Part shown: piece by piece, positions 9,310 through 18,700 of the stretch
How positions within the stretch are numbered: position 1 is the stretch's first letter
How the letters are laid out: each line of letters opens with the position of its first letter
Source: Calditrichia bacterium
GTDB taxonomy: Bacteria; Calditrichota; Calditrichia; RBG-13-44-9; J075
Direction of reading: 5' to 3'
NCBI GenBank assembly: GCA_028284445.1
Contig: JANQRS010000020.1
Location: 1 to 64,000 of the forward strand
Length of the DNA stretch: 64,000 bases
Translations under genes and position numbers: made by a program
Notes under the pieces: generated by a model
Database searches by the model: none
What the model was told of the DNA's origin: nothing
Seen by the model: only the letters and a program-made list of their open reading frames with translations

Positions 9310-9456
9310 CAACCAAATTCTCTTCCTCACCGACATGTCCCCCTAGCAACAAAGCACGTCCCACACATATTAACGGCCTCTCCCCAAAATCATTAGCTTA
9401 TTACTGCAGGCTATCAGGAGCACTGCGGAGATATAATGATGCCTCGGAGGGCAGCT

Positions 9457-10827
9457 ATGAGAATGATACCGACTTTGTTGTTAATACTTGTGTTATCAAC
9501 AAATTTCATATACAGCCAGCAACTTTGGTTTAGCGTACCGGACACTTTGAATTTTACCAGCATTGAGGTCGATGATTCGCTGACAAGATCAATGCGCATT
9601 CGGAATATAGACACAACTGCTCTGGATCTCACATTTTCGATTGTGGGGGCAGATACGTCCGAGTTTGTCGTCCTGGAAGGCGGCGGGCAAATCAATTTGC
9701 CACGCTCGGTCAGTCATTGGATGCGTATTGATTTTCGACCGATATTGCCTGGCAAGAAAGAACTCTTTATCAAAATAGAAAGTTCGGATACTAGCCATAC
9801 TACCATATTCTTCCCAATCGCAGCTGAGGCAATTGATACCAGACAACCCCAATTACACGTTGCAGCCGATTCCATGCAATTTGGCGTCATCAAGGTGGGT
9901 GATACTACCGGCGCGACGCTTCGCGTGAGCAATTTCGGGAGTGCCGCGCTCGATGTCAGTGATATTTCTGTAATAGGATTGGATGCTGAAGAATTTGACA
10001 TCGTCGGTGGAGGAGAGCCTGTTATTATGGTACCTGGTAGGCACATCACTGTATTTGTCGAATTTATCCCAACGTCGATCAGCGTAAAGGATGCTTTTCT
10101 GCGTTTCACCAGCAATGATACTGCCAAACCGGTTCTCGACCTGCCACTGATTGCTGAAGGCATTTTTGCCGGGGAGCCGGAGGTGCGAATCGAAATGGAC
10201 TCTCTTATTTTTCCGGAAACATCGATTGGAGATACTGCAAAGCAGACGATGAAGGTCTACAATGAGGGCACTGCCAATCTTTTTATCCCGGGCCTGGATA
10301 TTCTTGGCGATGCCGCGGGGGATTTTATCATTACCACCAGCGATAGCGGTTTTTATGTGGTGCTTGGCCAGGATCGTCTGATTCAGGTGGCATTTATTCC
10401 GACGGAAATCGATTGGCGAAATGCGACCATGGCGATTTTCACGGATGATCCAAACGTAGATAGCCTCATTGTGGTGCTCGCCGGCATTGGGCTTCCGGGT
10501 GAAGAAGATACTGAGCCGGAAGAAGAGGAGCAACCGGCATTACCCTTGTCTTTTGAGCTATTTCAGAATTATCCAAACCCCTTTAATCCAAGTACGACGA
10601 TCAAATTCAGCCTGGCCGAAACCAGTTCGATTTCCCTCATTATATATGATCTTCTTGGGCGGAATGTAGAAACGCTTGCTGTAGGGCAGTTTGATGCTGG
10701 TCTGCATGAACTGATCTGGTTGCCAAATAGTAATGTCAGTGCCGGGATCTATTTCTATCGCATAACTGCCACCGCTTCCGCCGGGCAGTCATTTACCGCC
10801 ACCCGCCGAATGATCCTAATCAAGTAA
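9457..10827 (+). CDS. Secreted ASH/choice-of-anchor D domain protein with T9SS-type sorting domain
   Basis: The protein is 456 residues from ATG 9457 (GGAGG 6 nt upstream, then a clean signal peptide MRMIPTLLLILVL ending YSQQ). A start at 9436 is also possible. Three repeats of about 105 residues each begin with a pattern such as LNFTSIEVDDSL, MQFGVIKVGDTT and LIFPETSIGDTA and contain I.F.P, typical of ASPM/SPD-2/Hydin Ig-like domains (choice-of-anchor D). An acidic linker (EEDTEPEEEEQ) precedes the sorting domain (NYPNPFNP at 371, end RRMILIK). It probably acts as a surface or extracellular structural or binding protein. It is followed by a modular hairpin array. Confidence 0.85.
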   Translation: MRMIPTLLLILVLSTNFIYSQQLWFSVPDTLNFTSIEVDDSLTRSMRIRNIDTTALDLTFSIVGADTSEFVVLEGGGQINLPRSVSHWMRIDFRPILPGKKELFIKIESSDTSHTTIFFPIAAEAIDTRQPQLHVAADSMQFGVIKVGDTTGATLRVSNFGSAALDVSDISVIGLDAEEFDIVGGGEPVIMVPGRHITVFVEFIPTSISVKDAFLRFTSNDTAKPVLDLPLIAEGIFAGEPEVRIEMDSLIFPETSIGDTAKQTMKVYNEGTANLFIPGLDILGDAAGDFIITTSDSGFYVVLGQDRLIQVAFIPTEIDWRNATMAIFTDDPNVDSLIVVLAGIGLPGEEDTEPEEEEQPALPLSFELFQNYPNPFNPSTTIKFSLAETSSISLIIYDLLGRNVETLAVGQFDAGLHELIWLPNSNVSAGIYFYRITATASAGQSFTATRRMILIK

Positions 10828-11005
10828 GGCTCGCAAACTCGCCGTCAGCTGGCTTTGCCAGCGTCAGAGGCTTCGCCTCGTCAGGCCATCCCTGGCCGTA
10901 AGAAATTCTTTTCGCAAACGAAGTGAGTTGACGGCGCGAAGCGCCTGGCGATGGCGTAGCCAACTGACGGGCCACAGGCCCTGACACGAGCGCAGCGAGT
11001 CCTGT
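10828..11005. repeat. Modular hairpin array, GTCAG half then CTGAC half
   Basis: Small palindromes follow one another: TGGCTTTGCCA, GAGGCTTCGCCTC, GGCCATCCCTGGCC, GGCGCGAAGCGCC, GGGCCACAGGCCC. Modules in the left half end in GTCAG. Modules in the right half end in CTGAC, its reverse complement. The two halves meet at a T/A-rich centre near 10890-10920. It begins directly after the stop codon. Related arrays are at 26618, 27530 and 30198. Confidence 0.85.
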
Positions 11006-11099
11006 TACAATTTTTAACAATTCAGACATTATTGGTTTACAAGTGCTCCGTAAGATAGAAGTGCAGTAAAGATAACTGACACTTTGAAAGGAGCAAAAA

Positions 11100-11546
11100 A
11101 TGGTATTTAAATCAATTCTTCTAATCACAATTGGATCATTGTTCATCGTTGCCGGCTGTAAACGTCTGGGCCATCGCGGCGCATCTGCTGAGAAGCGAGC
11201 CGAATGGGCGGTCAAGAAAATCTCATCTGAATTGGATCTGAATGAGGACCAAAAGGTCTTGCTGAACAATATCAAGGACGAGCTTTTGACCAAGCGTAAA
11301 GAGTTGAAGTCAATGGGCGACGACCTGTCCGATTCACTGCTTGCCCAGGTAAATGAAGAAAGCATCGATCCGGCGGAGCTGAATAGCCTTTTCGAAAGCA
11401 AGGAAAGTCAATTCACCGAAATGCGCAGCTTGATGGTTGAGAAATTCACGGAGTTTCATGCTGCATTGACCCCCGAGCAACGTACGAAAATGGCGGAGAA
11501 GCTGTCCAAGATCAAGAAGCACAAGCGCCGGCATCGCCGGGGATAG
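11100..11546 (+). CDS. Spy/CpxP-like periplasmic lipoprotein
   Basis: The protein is 148 residues. A lipoprotein signal is visible with the lipobox VAGC and Cys20. The mature part is helical and contains two LTxxQ-like motifs (LDLNEDQKVLLNNI at about 45-58 and LTPEQRTKMAEKL near 125-137), the mark of the Spy/CpxP/ZraP family of stress-induced periplasmic chaperones and signalling modulators. The C-terminus is a basic, His- and Arg-rich tail (KKHKRRHRRG). It lies 113 bp before an OmpR-type regulator and its kinase, the same partnership as CpxP with CpxRA, so a role in envelope-stress sensing is a reasonable inference. AAAGGAG precedes ATG 11100. Confidence 0.85.
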   Translation: MVFKSILLITIGSLFIVAGCKRLGHRGASAEKRAEWAVKKISSELDLNEDQKVLLNNIKDELLTKRKELKSMGDDLSDSLLAQVNEESIDPAELNSLFESKESQFTEMRSLMVEKFTEFHAALTPEQRTKMAEKLSKIKKHKRRHRRG

Positions 11547-11589
11547 GTAGTGCTTTTCTGAGTCAACGGATATCGCTACATTGAATCAG

Positions 11590-11619
11590 CCCCATGGTTG
11601 CCACCACGTGACCATGGGG
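11590..11619. other. Hairpin between Spy-like gene and response regulator
   Basis: A perfect 9-bp stem, CCCCATGGT/ACCATGGGG, with a 12-nt loop. There is no T run, so it is more likely a partial terminator or mRNA-processing site than a strong terminator. Confidence 0.6.
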
Positions 11620-11659
11620 TCTGTATTGGCGGACCTTAGCTTTTAGATAGGGATTTTCC

Positions 11660-12355
11660 ATGAATGAAAAAATCCTCGTAATTGATGACGATGCCAAGCT
11701 GATTGACTTGCTTAGCGAATACCTGGCAACGTTTAATTTCAAGGTGAGCGCTTCAATGACGCCGGAAGACGGCCTGCGAATGATTCGCGAAACGCCGCCG
11801 GATCTGGTTGTGCTCGACGTGATGCTACCTGGAATGGATGGCTTCACTGTTTGTAGGGAGATACGCAAAGAATCAGATGTGCCGATTATCATGCTCACCG
11901 CCAGGGGAGAGGTGACTGATCGAATTGTCGGACTGGAAATTGGCGCCGATGATTACCTGGCTAAACCCTTCGAGCCGCGCGAGTTAGTGGCGCGAATACA
12001 AACCATTTTGCGCCGGGTAGCCGATCGCCGGCCTGCGAAGGTCGCAAAATTTGCCGATTTGCATATTGATTATCACAAACGCGCCGCTACCCTTAACGGG
12101 GAAGCGCTACAGCTGACTACAGCAGAGTTTGAAATCCTGGTTTTGTTTACCGAAAACCCCGGGCGCGTGCTGGATCGCGATCAGATTCTGGAGCATACCC
12201 GTGGCATCGAATGGGCTGCTGCAGATCGCTCCGTGGATGTATTGGTCAGTCGACTTCGCAGCAAACTGAAAGATGATCCAAAGAATCCTCGCTATTTCCG
12301 CACTGTCTGGGGTGCCGGTTACGTCTTTATTGGGAATGAAGATGATGCTCACTAA
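11660..12355 (+). CDS. OmpR/CpxR-family response regulator
   Basis: The protein is 231 residues. The receiver domain (about 1-118) has all key residues: acidic D9/D10/D11, phospho-acceptor D53 (VVLDVMLPGMDG), T80 and K102 (KPF). The C-terminal winged-helix DNA-binding domain (about 130-228) carries the family pattern LTTAEFEILVLF and VDVLVSRLRSKL. It overlaps the kinase gene that follows by 14 bp, so the two are probably translationally coupled. The Spy-like lipoprotein upstream suggests an envelope-stress circuit like CpxRA. Target genes cannot be read from this window. Confidence 0.93.
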   Translation: MNEKILVIDDDAKLIDLLSEYLATFNFKVSASMTPEDGLRMIRETPPDLVVLDVMLPGMDGFTVCREIRKESDVPIIMLTARGEVTDRIVGLEIGADDYLAKPFEPRELVARIQTILRRVADRRPAKVAKFADLHIDYHKRAATLNGEALQLTTAEFEILVLFTENPGRVLDRDQILEHTRGIEWAAADRSVDVLVSRLRSKLKDDPKNPRYFRTVWGAGYVFIGNEDDAH

Positions 12356-13652
12356 ATGGTTTCGGAAATTTCGACGCTCAATTTTTGCCAAGCTCTTGCT
12401 GATCCTGGCTCTTACCTGGGGGGCTATCAATCTGCTCGCCGGCGGTTTCTACAATGTGATTTTTATTGGTGAATCCGACAAGCGTTCGATAGTCCATCTG
12501 GATCAATATGTCGATTATTTAATTGCCGATATTGGCAGTCCGATTGATACGACGCGAGTCCGTAATTTGGCCCATGAACTGGCGATTGATATTGGCTTGG
12601 TTGGACCGCAAATAAGCTGGTCAACGGCAGATGTCAATCCGAAAAAATACTATCGCGGTTTTCGTCCGAATAAAAACAAACGTTTTGGCAGGCAGCGAGG
12701 GCAGTTTTACGTGGCGCGAGAGCGCGACGGTATTCGCTATATTTTTCACGGCAATATGATGCAATATGCCAATATTCGCGAGTGGTTGATCCCGCTGTTC
12801 ATTGGTCTACTGGCATTGATTTTATTCATTTCGTGGATGTCCATGCGACGAGTACTTCGACCGATTCGCTTGCTAAGAAAAGGCGCCGAGAAGATCGGTC
12901 AGGGAGACCTGAATCATCAGATCCGGGTGTGCAGCAAAGATGAATTGGGTGAGCTGTCCACTGCTTTTAATAGAATGACAACTCAAATTCGTCAGATGAT
13001 TCAATCGCGAGACCAGTTGCTGCTGGACGTTAGCCATGAGCTGCGGTCGCCTATTACGCGGATGAAACTTGCCCTGGCGCTCCTGGAGGAGAATCCCAAA
13101 ACAGCATCGATTTCCGATGACCTGGTAGAAATGGAAACGATGATTGCCGAAATTTTGGAAAATGAGCGTTTGGATAGTGTCCATGGGGGATTGACATTAT
13201 CCACAACGGATGTCGGCAACTTGCTGGCAGACGTAGTTGACGATTTTCAGGATCGTCAACCGGGTATTGCCTTCTCGAAACCGGCACAGCCGATTTTTGC
13301 CAGTATCGATGAAGGACGTATTGCCATTGTCGCCAAGAATTTGCTCGAAAATGCCTTGAAATATTCGCCCCGGGATACAAACCCGGTTGAGCTATCACTC
13401 ACACCAGATGTTGATCGCCTGGAAATTCGCATACGGGATTATGGCGAAGGCATCGCCGCTGAAGATCTACCCCATATTTTTGAACCCTTTTACCGGGTTG
13501 ATAAATCCCGCTCCCGGGAAACCGGCGGATATGGCCTCGGCCTCAGTCTTTGCAAAAAGATTGTTGAGGCGCATGCGGGGCAACTGGATATTGAGAGTGA
13601 GCATGGAAAAGGAACAACGGTGCGTGTTCTGTTACCAGCTAAGCGGACTTAG
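12342..13652 (+). CDS. Sensor histidine kinase, CpxA-like
   Basis: The protein is about 436 residues if started at ATG 12342 (other ATGs at 12336 and 12345); all overlap the regulator gene. It has a first membrane segment (about 15-38), a periplasmic domain of about 115 residues with a basic patch, a second membrane segment (WLIPLFIGLLALILFI), HAMP, and a dimerisation helix with H232 in SHELRSP. The ATPase domain contains the N box (NLLENALKYSP), DYGEGI, FEPFYRVD and GYGLGLS. All catalytic boxes are intact. It phosphorylates the OmpR-type partner encoded just upstream, and the Spy-like lipoprotein is its probable periplasmic modulator. Confidence 0.92.
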   Translation: MMLTKWFRKFRRSIFAKLLLILALTWGAINLLAGGFYNVIFIGESDKRSIVHLDQYVDYLIADIGSPIDTTRVRNLAHELAIDIGLVGPQISWSTADVNPKKYYRGFRPNKNKRFGRQRGQFYVARERDGIRYIFHGNMMQYANIREWLIPLFIGLLALILFISWMSMRRVLRPIRLLRKGAEKIGQGDLNHQIRVCSKDELGELSTAFNRMTTQIRQMIQSRDQLLLDVSHELRSPITRMKLALALLEENPKTASISDDLVEMETMIAEILENERLDSVHGGLTLSTTDVGNLLADVVDDFQDRQPGIAFSKPAQPIFASIDEGRIAIVAKNLLENALKYSPRDTNPVELSLTPDVDRLEIRIRDYGEGIAAEDLPHIFEPFYRVDKSRSRETGGYGLGLSLCKKIVEAHAGQLDIESEHGKGTTVRVLLPAKRT

Positions 13653-13988
13653 CCAGTGTGTCCACCAGTTTTACTTGCCCATCTCTCTAGTCTGCTGTAG
13701 TAAAATTCCTAATCGCACAACTACAAACTCGCCGTAGTTTGTACGACAATCTTCCACAAAATCCCGCTAGTTTCCTATCCGCCCGGACGACAACCCACTG
13801 CAAGAGCTGTGAAAACACTTTGAAATATCGCACTACAGACATTTTTCATGGCTGGGGTTATGTTACCTGTGCAATTAACGAAAAGCCTTCTAGGCGAAAC
13901 CGAGTGTAGAAAACGAAAAATCATGAACCCTTACTTTCATTCATATAAATTATCCCGCTTCGGCGGAATTTCCCGGGAGGTAAAACAG
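13653..13988. other. Intergenic region with small hairpin
   Basis: This gene-free stretch of about 335 bp contains one perfect 8-bp stem (TACAAACT/AGTTTGTA, 13722-13743, 6-nt loop) without a T run, possibly ending the kinase transcript. In-frame ATGs upstream of 13989 exist but lack a ribosome site. Nothing else is seen. Confidence 0.5.
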
Positions 13989-15530
13989 ATGTCTCTAGAA
14001 TTCACATCCGTAACCCGATTCAATTATCGCTTTTATATTTTTATCAGCCTCATTGTGTTTCTTGCTGCCTCGATGAGTAGCTATGCACAACGATTAAACG
14101 TACAATCTCTTGGCGCCTATCAATCTTCAGAGCCCTGTGGCAGTGCAGCGAAGATTGTTGATTATAATCCGGCCAATGGGCATCTGGTCTTAGTCAATGA
14201 TGCAGTTGCCCGCATTGAGGTCGTTGATATCAGCAATCCCGCAGTGCCGCTACAGGTCCTGGACATTGATTATGTGCAATTTGGTAGCTATGTGCAGAGC
14301 ATCGCCGTTTCCGAAGAGCTGATCGCCGCTGCTATAGAATCAAGTGTTGACGATACCAGTGGCGTGATTGTTTTCTTCGATGCACAAGGGCAGTTCCTAA
14401 ACAAGATCTACACGGAAACGACGCCTGATTTGATGAGCTTCACTGCTGACGGGCAGGCAGTTGTCACTGCCCATCGCCATCAGAACAGTCGTGGCGAGAG
14501 CGGATCAGTGACAGTAGTAAACATCGAAGATGGTGTTGTGCAGCTTGAACAGAAGGACATTCGCCGGGCTGATTTCGCAGAATTCAAGACATCTACGGAT
14601 GAGGCTGTGGTGTCCGGTATGGAAGGCGAAGCGGGCATGTCGATTCAAAGTACGCCGGATTACCTGGCTGTTGATAAGGATTCCCGCACTGGCTATGTCA
14701 CTTTACGGGATGCTGACAAGACTGAAGTTATTGATATAAACCTCGATACGGTCGCCGAGCTACTTGGCGGACCGGACTCCGAAACTGAAGCGGGCGGTGT
14801 CGAGCATGGACTCGAAGATTTCCTCTCCAGCCTGAGCGCTGAGAGCGAAGAGAGGGAAGCCTCGGTTTATGACGACGTTCACCGCTTGGATGAAGCACCC
14901 GGATATTTCGAGCAGGAGGCAGAAATGTTATCAGAAGCCGGTCTTGCGATGATTCCTGTGGAAGAGCAACTAAATGCGGTTGGCCGCTATCGCAGCGGTG
15001 GTGTAGAGTATTTGGTGACCGCCAATCGTGGCGAAGCAGCTAGCGGCACTTTCTCGATTTGGGATCTGCAGGGTAATCTGGTATTTGATAGCAGTGTGGG
15101 TCCCTATCTGATCGACGAGGTTATGGCCTCTGAAGCAGACTTGCTGACTGAATCAGCTGAGGTGCGCCGTAGCACCATGAAGCTGCCGATGACCACCGGG
15201 CGTATCGGTAATCGAACCTATCTCTTTACCGGACTAACTGCCGAAAGCGGGGTACTGGTTTACGATATCACCGAACCCGCTACGACCAGTTTTCTCGATT
15301 ATTTGCCGCTTTATAAGGATTTGGAAGTTAACGAAACAGCTGAGGAAGCAGAAGTGTTCGCTGAAGGTCTCTTCTTTATTCGCAAATCGATGAGTCCGAC
15401 GCATCAGCCGATGCTGGTTGTGGCGTCTGCGGATGGCGGAACGACCAGTTTCTTCGAGATTCGCGAAAACACCGTTGCCGAACTCGACGATGTGGAATTG
15501 CCCTTCGATATCAGTAGTCTCCTCCAATGA
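13989..15530 (+). CDS. Exported choice-of-anchor I-like beta-propeller protein lacking sorting domain
   Basis: The protein is 513 residues from ATG 13989, with GGGAGGT 8 nt upstream. The signal peptide has a long N-region and ends near SSYAQ. The body matches, segment by segment, the larger protein at 50686-52677: the opening LGAYQSSE / LGSYESGY, the SIWDLQGNLVFDS / SIWNTSGDLVYDS strand, GVLVYDITEP / GVMVYNITDP, and the final LLVV..GTTxxFEI strand. That family (choice-of-anchor I) is expected to form a beta-propeller outside the cytoplasm. Unlike its relative, this copy stops without a NYPNPFNP domain and has a highly acidic insert (about 255-330). It may stay periplasmic or be a degenerating paralogue. 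Confidence 0.8.
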   Translation: MSLEFTSVTRFNYRFYIFISLIVFLAASMSSYAQRLNVQSLGAYQSSEPCGSAAKIVDYNPANGHLVLVNDAVARIEVVDISNPAVPLQVLDIDYVQFGSYVQSIAVSEELIAAAIESSVDDTSGVIVFFDAQGQFLNKIYTETTPDLMSFTADGQAVVTAHRHQNSRGESGSVTVVNIEDGVVQLEQKDIRRADFAEFKTSTDEAVVSGMEGEAGMSIQSTPDYLAVDKDSRTGYVTLRDADKTEVIDINLDTVAELLGGPDSETEAGGVEHGLEDFLSSLSAESEEREASVYDDVHRLDEAPGYFEQEAEMLSEAGLAMIPVEEQLNAVGRYRSGGVEYLVTANRGEAASGTFSIWDLQGNLVFDSSVGPYLIDEVMASEADLLTESAEVRRSTMKLPMTTGRIGNRTYLFTGLTAESGVLVYDITEPATTSFLDYLPLYKDLEVNETAEEAEVFAEGLFFIRKSMSPTHQPMLVVASADGGTTSFFEIRENTVAELDDVELPFDISSLLQ

Positions 15531-15640
15531 CAGCGGATACGGGATATCCGGCTGCCAGTCTGCGTTTTGGACAAGGATATGGCAGCAACAATAAATAGTG
15601 GGTGAAATACAAAAGGATATGAACCCGTATCCCCACAAAA

Positions 15641-15674
15641 AAGCCGGCCTGCATAGTGAAGTGCAGGCCGGCTT
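15641..15674. terminator. Bidirectional rho-independent terminator
   Basis: A perfect 13-bp stem, AAGCCGGCCTGCA/TGCAGGCCGGCTT, with an 8-nt loop, an A run on the left and a T run on the right. It lies between convergent genes ending at 15530 and 15702 and serves both. Confidence 0.95.
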
Positions 15675-15701
15675 TTTTTACTTCAGCAAATGTGTGCTGT
15701 C

Positions 15702-18700
15702 TTACTTCAGAAGCATCATCTTGCGTTGATCAACGAATCCATCTGCCTGCATGCGATAGAAATACATACCGCTGGATACCTGAACACCGGCATCATTACG
15801 GCCATCCCATTGCAAGGTATGAGTTCCAGCTTCACGACGCTCATCTACAAGCGTGCGAACTTTCTGTCCGAGAACGTTATAGACCTTGATGGAAATATCC
15901 GATGTCTTAGGCATCCGGAAATTAATCGTGGTCGTTGGGTTAAACGGATTCGGATAGTTTTGATCCAGGCTAAAGACTTCCGGCAACAATTCGTCGGATT
16001 TTGCCAATGAACCGGCATCTTCCTGAATGCTGATGTTGTCAATTGCCCAGCCCCAGCCAACTACAAAGCCGTCTGCAAATAGACGGAAGCGCAGAATGAC
16101 TTCGTCGCCTGCGGCAAAGTGGCTGAGAAGATCAACGGTTTGGGTGCGATAGTGACTTTCGTCTCCCGCGGTGCCGGCATTGTATGCCGCTTCCCAATCA
16201 GCGTCCTGACGGGCATCATAGCCGTCGGCGAGAGCCGTCCAGGTCGAGCCATTGTCATTACTACCTTCCAGAATTACATAATCCCAGAAGTTGGCGTCGC
16301 CAAATACGGATCCCGGATCACCCGGTTCAATAATGGCAACATCATCGTAAGACACCGTTGCATTGCTGCTGGCAACAGTAATCGGAACCGTCAGAATGGC
16401 GGTCAGGTTCGAGTTGTTGGCGTAATTATGCGCAGTATGAAGTGCACCATTGCTAAACCCGGTAACTTCCTGGGCTGTGATACCACTGCCGATAAAATCA
16501 CTTGTCAAATCGTCGAAGTCAGCAGCATAGCTGTCCACCGGATCGCCCAGCGGAAATACTTCGATAGATTCAGTTGGTGATTTATATTCACGGCCACCAA
16601 CATAAGAAACCAGCGAAACGGTTACCGTTTTCAGCTCTGTGGTTTCGATATGTAAGGCCAGTGTGGAATCTGTGTCGCCACTGTTTGCACCAATTGTCAG
16701 TGCGACAGCGCCGTCAACCAGCACCTCGGTGCTGTCATAAGCAGATGCCAGGCGTACGTTAGCAGTAACGAATCCACCTGCACCGCCTGCCAGGCTCTTG
16801 AAGCGCGGCGCCAAAGTGGCCACCGGTGGCTTGTAGCCTTTCAGGCCGGGATAGGTGTAAGTCCAAACACCGCGACCATGCGTAGCGGCAACTACTTCAT
16901 CGTCTACGATGGTCATTTCAAAAACAGCCGTTGCCGGCAATCCACTCTCATCAACCTGCCAGGTAGCGCCATTGTCAACGGAGAAGAACAAGCCGATCTC
17001 GGTACCTACGAAGAGATTCTCTGTTTTGTCAGGCTGAACAACCAGGCTGTAAACAGCTACATCCGGGAAACCGTTGGTGCTAACAGTGCCAGTACCAAAA
17101 CCGGAGATATCTTCCCAGGTTTGTCCAAGGTCCGTCGTGCGAAGAATCTTGGCGGTTTCTGCAAACGAGAAGAGAACGTAAGCTGTATGCGGCTCAGTCG
17201 GGTGGGTAGCGATACCGCTGATTCGGCCAAGCGGCACGTCCGGGAATACCGGGGTTGCTTCAAAACTCAACCCGCCATCATCCGATACAAAAACCGGGCT
17301 GAAAGCAGTCATGCTTTGAGCGGTCCATACGATTTGCGGATCAGCCACAGAAATCTCAACATGTGAGAAACTGCTGGTGCCGTTATAGCCGGCTGGCATG
17401 CTGGTTAGGGTCCAGGAGTCCGCAAAATTGTCGGAACGCCAAACACCCGAAGGACCGAGAACAAAGATGAGGTCCGGGTCTTGCTTGGAGTTGGCAATCT
17501 TGGTGTAGAAAGGTCCGTTACCTGCATCGCCAAAGTTGCCGATGAAGTTCCAGGTCAATCCACCATCAAGAGAGCGGAAGAAATTGTTGAACTGTGATGA
17601 TTCAATAATTTTATTGACATCGCCATAGTTCCAGGCTGCCTGGAAGCCGTCACCGGACGGTGCGCGCACCCAGGTGCTTTCTTCATCAGGATCTTCCGGG
17701 GAAACCCAGCTACTATTGTCCTGGGTACCGCCGACGTAACGGCTGATGCCCGGGGCTTTATCAACGCCATAGAATTGACTGCTGTTAAAGCTGCCCAATC
17801 CACCGCCGGAGAAGCCACCACTGCCTGTTTGCAGGAAAGTGTCTGCTGCATCATCAGATACCGCTACACCACCGTCATTGGCATTCAGAAAGCGATATTT
17901 GCCGGTAGAGGGATCGGTCGGGATCAGGATAATATTGTGATGATCCGGATGAACATTCTTGGTAAGGCCACCAAATTGACCGTAAGCATCGGTTACATTC
18001 GTGGTGGTAATGAGCTTGGTAACAATGACACCGTAGTTGATGCGCACAGTTGCATCGTCGGTCAAAGTAGACGGGTCGATGGTGCCGGTACCGAAAGGCG
18101 CTTCCGGCCACAAGAAGTATGTGTTCTTGTAAACCTGGCCACCGGTAACTGCAACGCTGGCGTCTGCATCGGTATCATTGTAAGGAATAGCATGAACGAA
18201 GATGTATTCACGATCGATTCCGAGAGGATCTGTCGCACGATCTTCAAGATCAAAAACGCCATTGTCTTCATGGTCGCGATAAGAGACCATCAATTGCTGA
18301 TTGTTATCAATGTCCCAAACTTCAAACGGAACGTCGGTATAATCTTGATAGGCATACTGCCAGCCACCGCCAAACAGGAAGCGATGCGCTTTCTGCGATT
18401 TGCCGGGGCCAAAGCGAATTTCAATGGACGTGTATTCATCGTCTGTCAGTTCTGTCGGCTGTCCATGGACGTTGCCGCCCAGGTCAATGCCGCCACCGCC
18501 GAAGCCGCCGCCAAAGTTAACGAAAGCCAGGAATGAACTGGTGTTTTCAAGATCAACACCGGTTACTGTAGACGTGCTGTCTTCTCCACCGGTTAACTCG
18601 AGATCCCAAAGGTTGATACCACCTACAAATACGCGGGACTTATTATAAGGATGTACCGCGATGGTATTATCATACCAACCCTGGCCTCCTAACCAGTGAA

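Noticed and set aside
10820..11401. 193-codon minus-strand frame over the hairpin array and Spy-like gene
   Set aside because: It runs through the palindromic repeat and the antisense of a real lipoprotein gene.
17775..18536. Long plus-strand open frame inside the BNR-propeller gene
   Set aside because: It is antisense to well-conserved propeller repeats and has no ribosome site or recognisable family.
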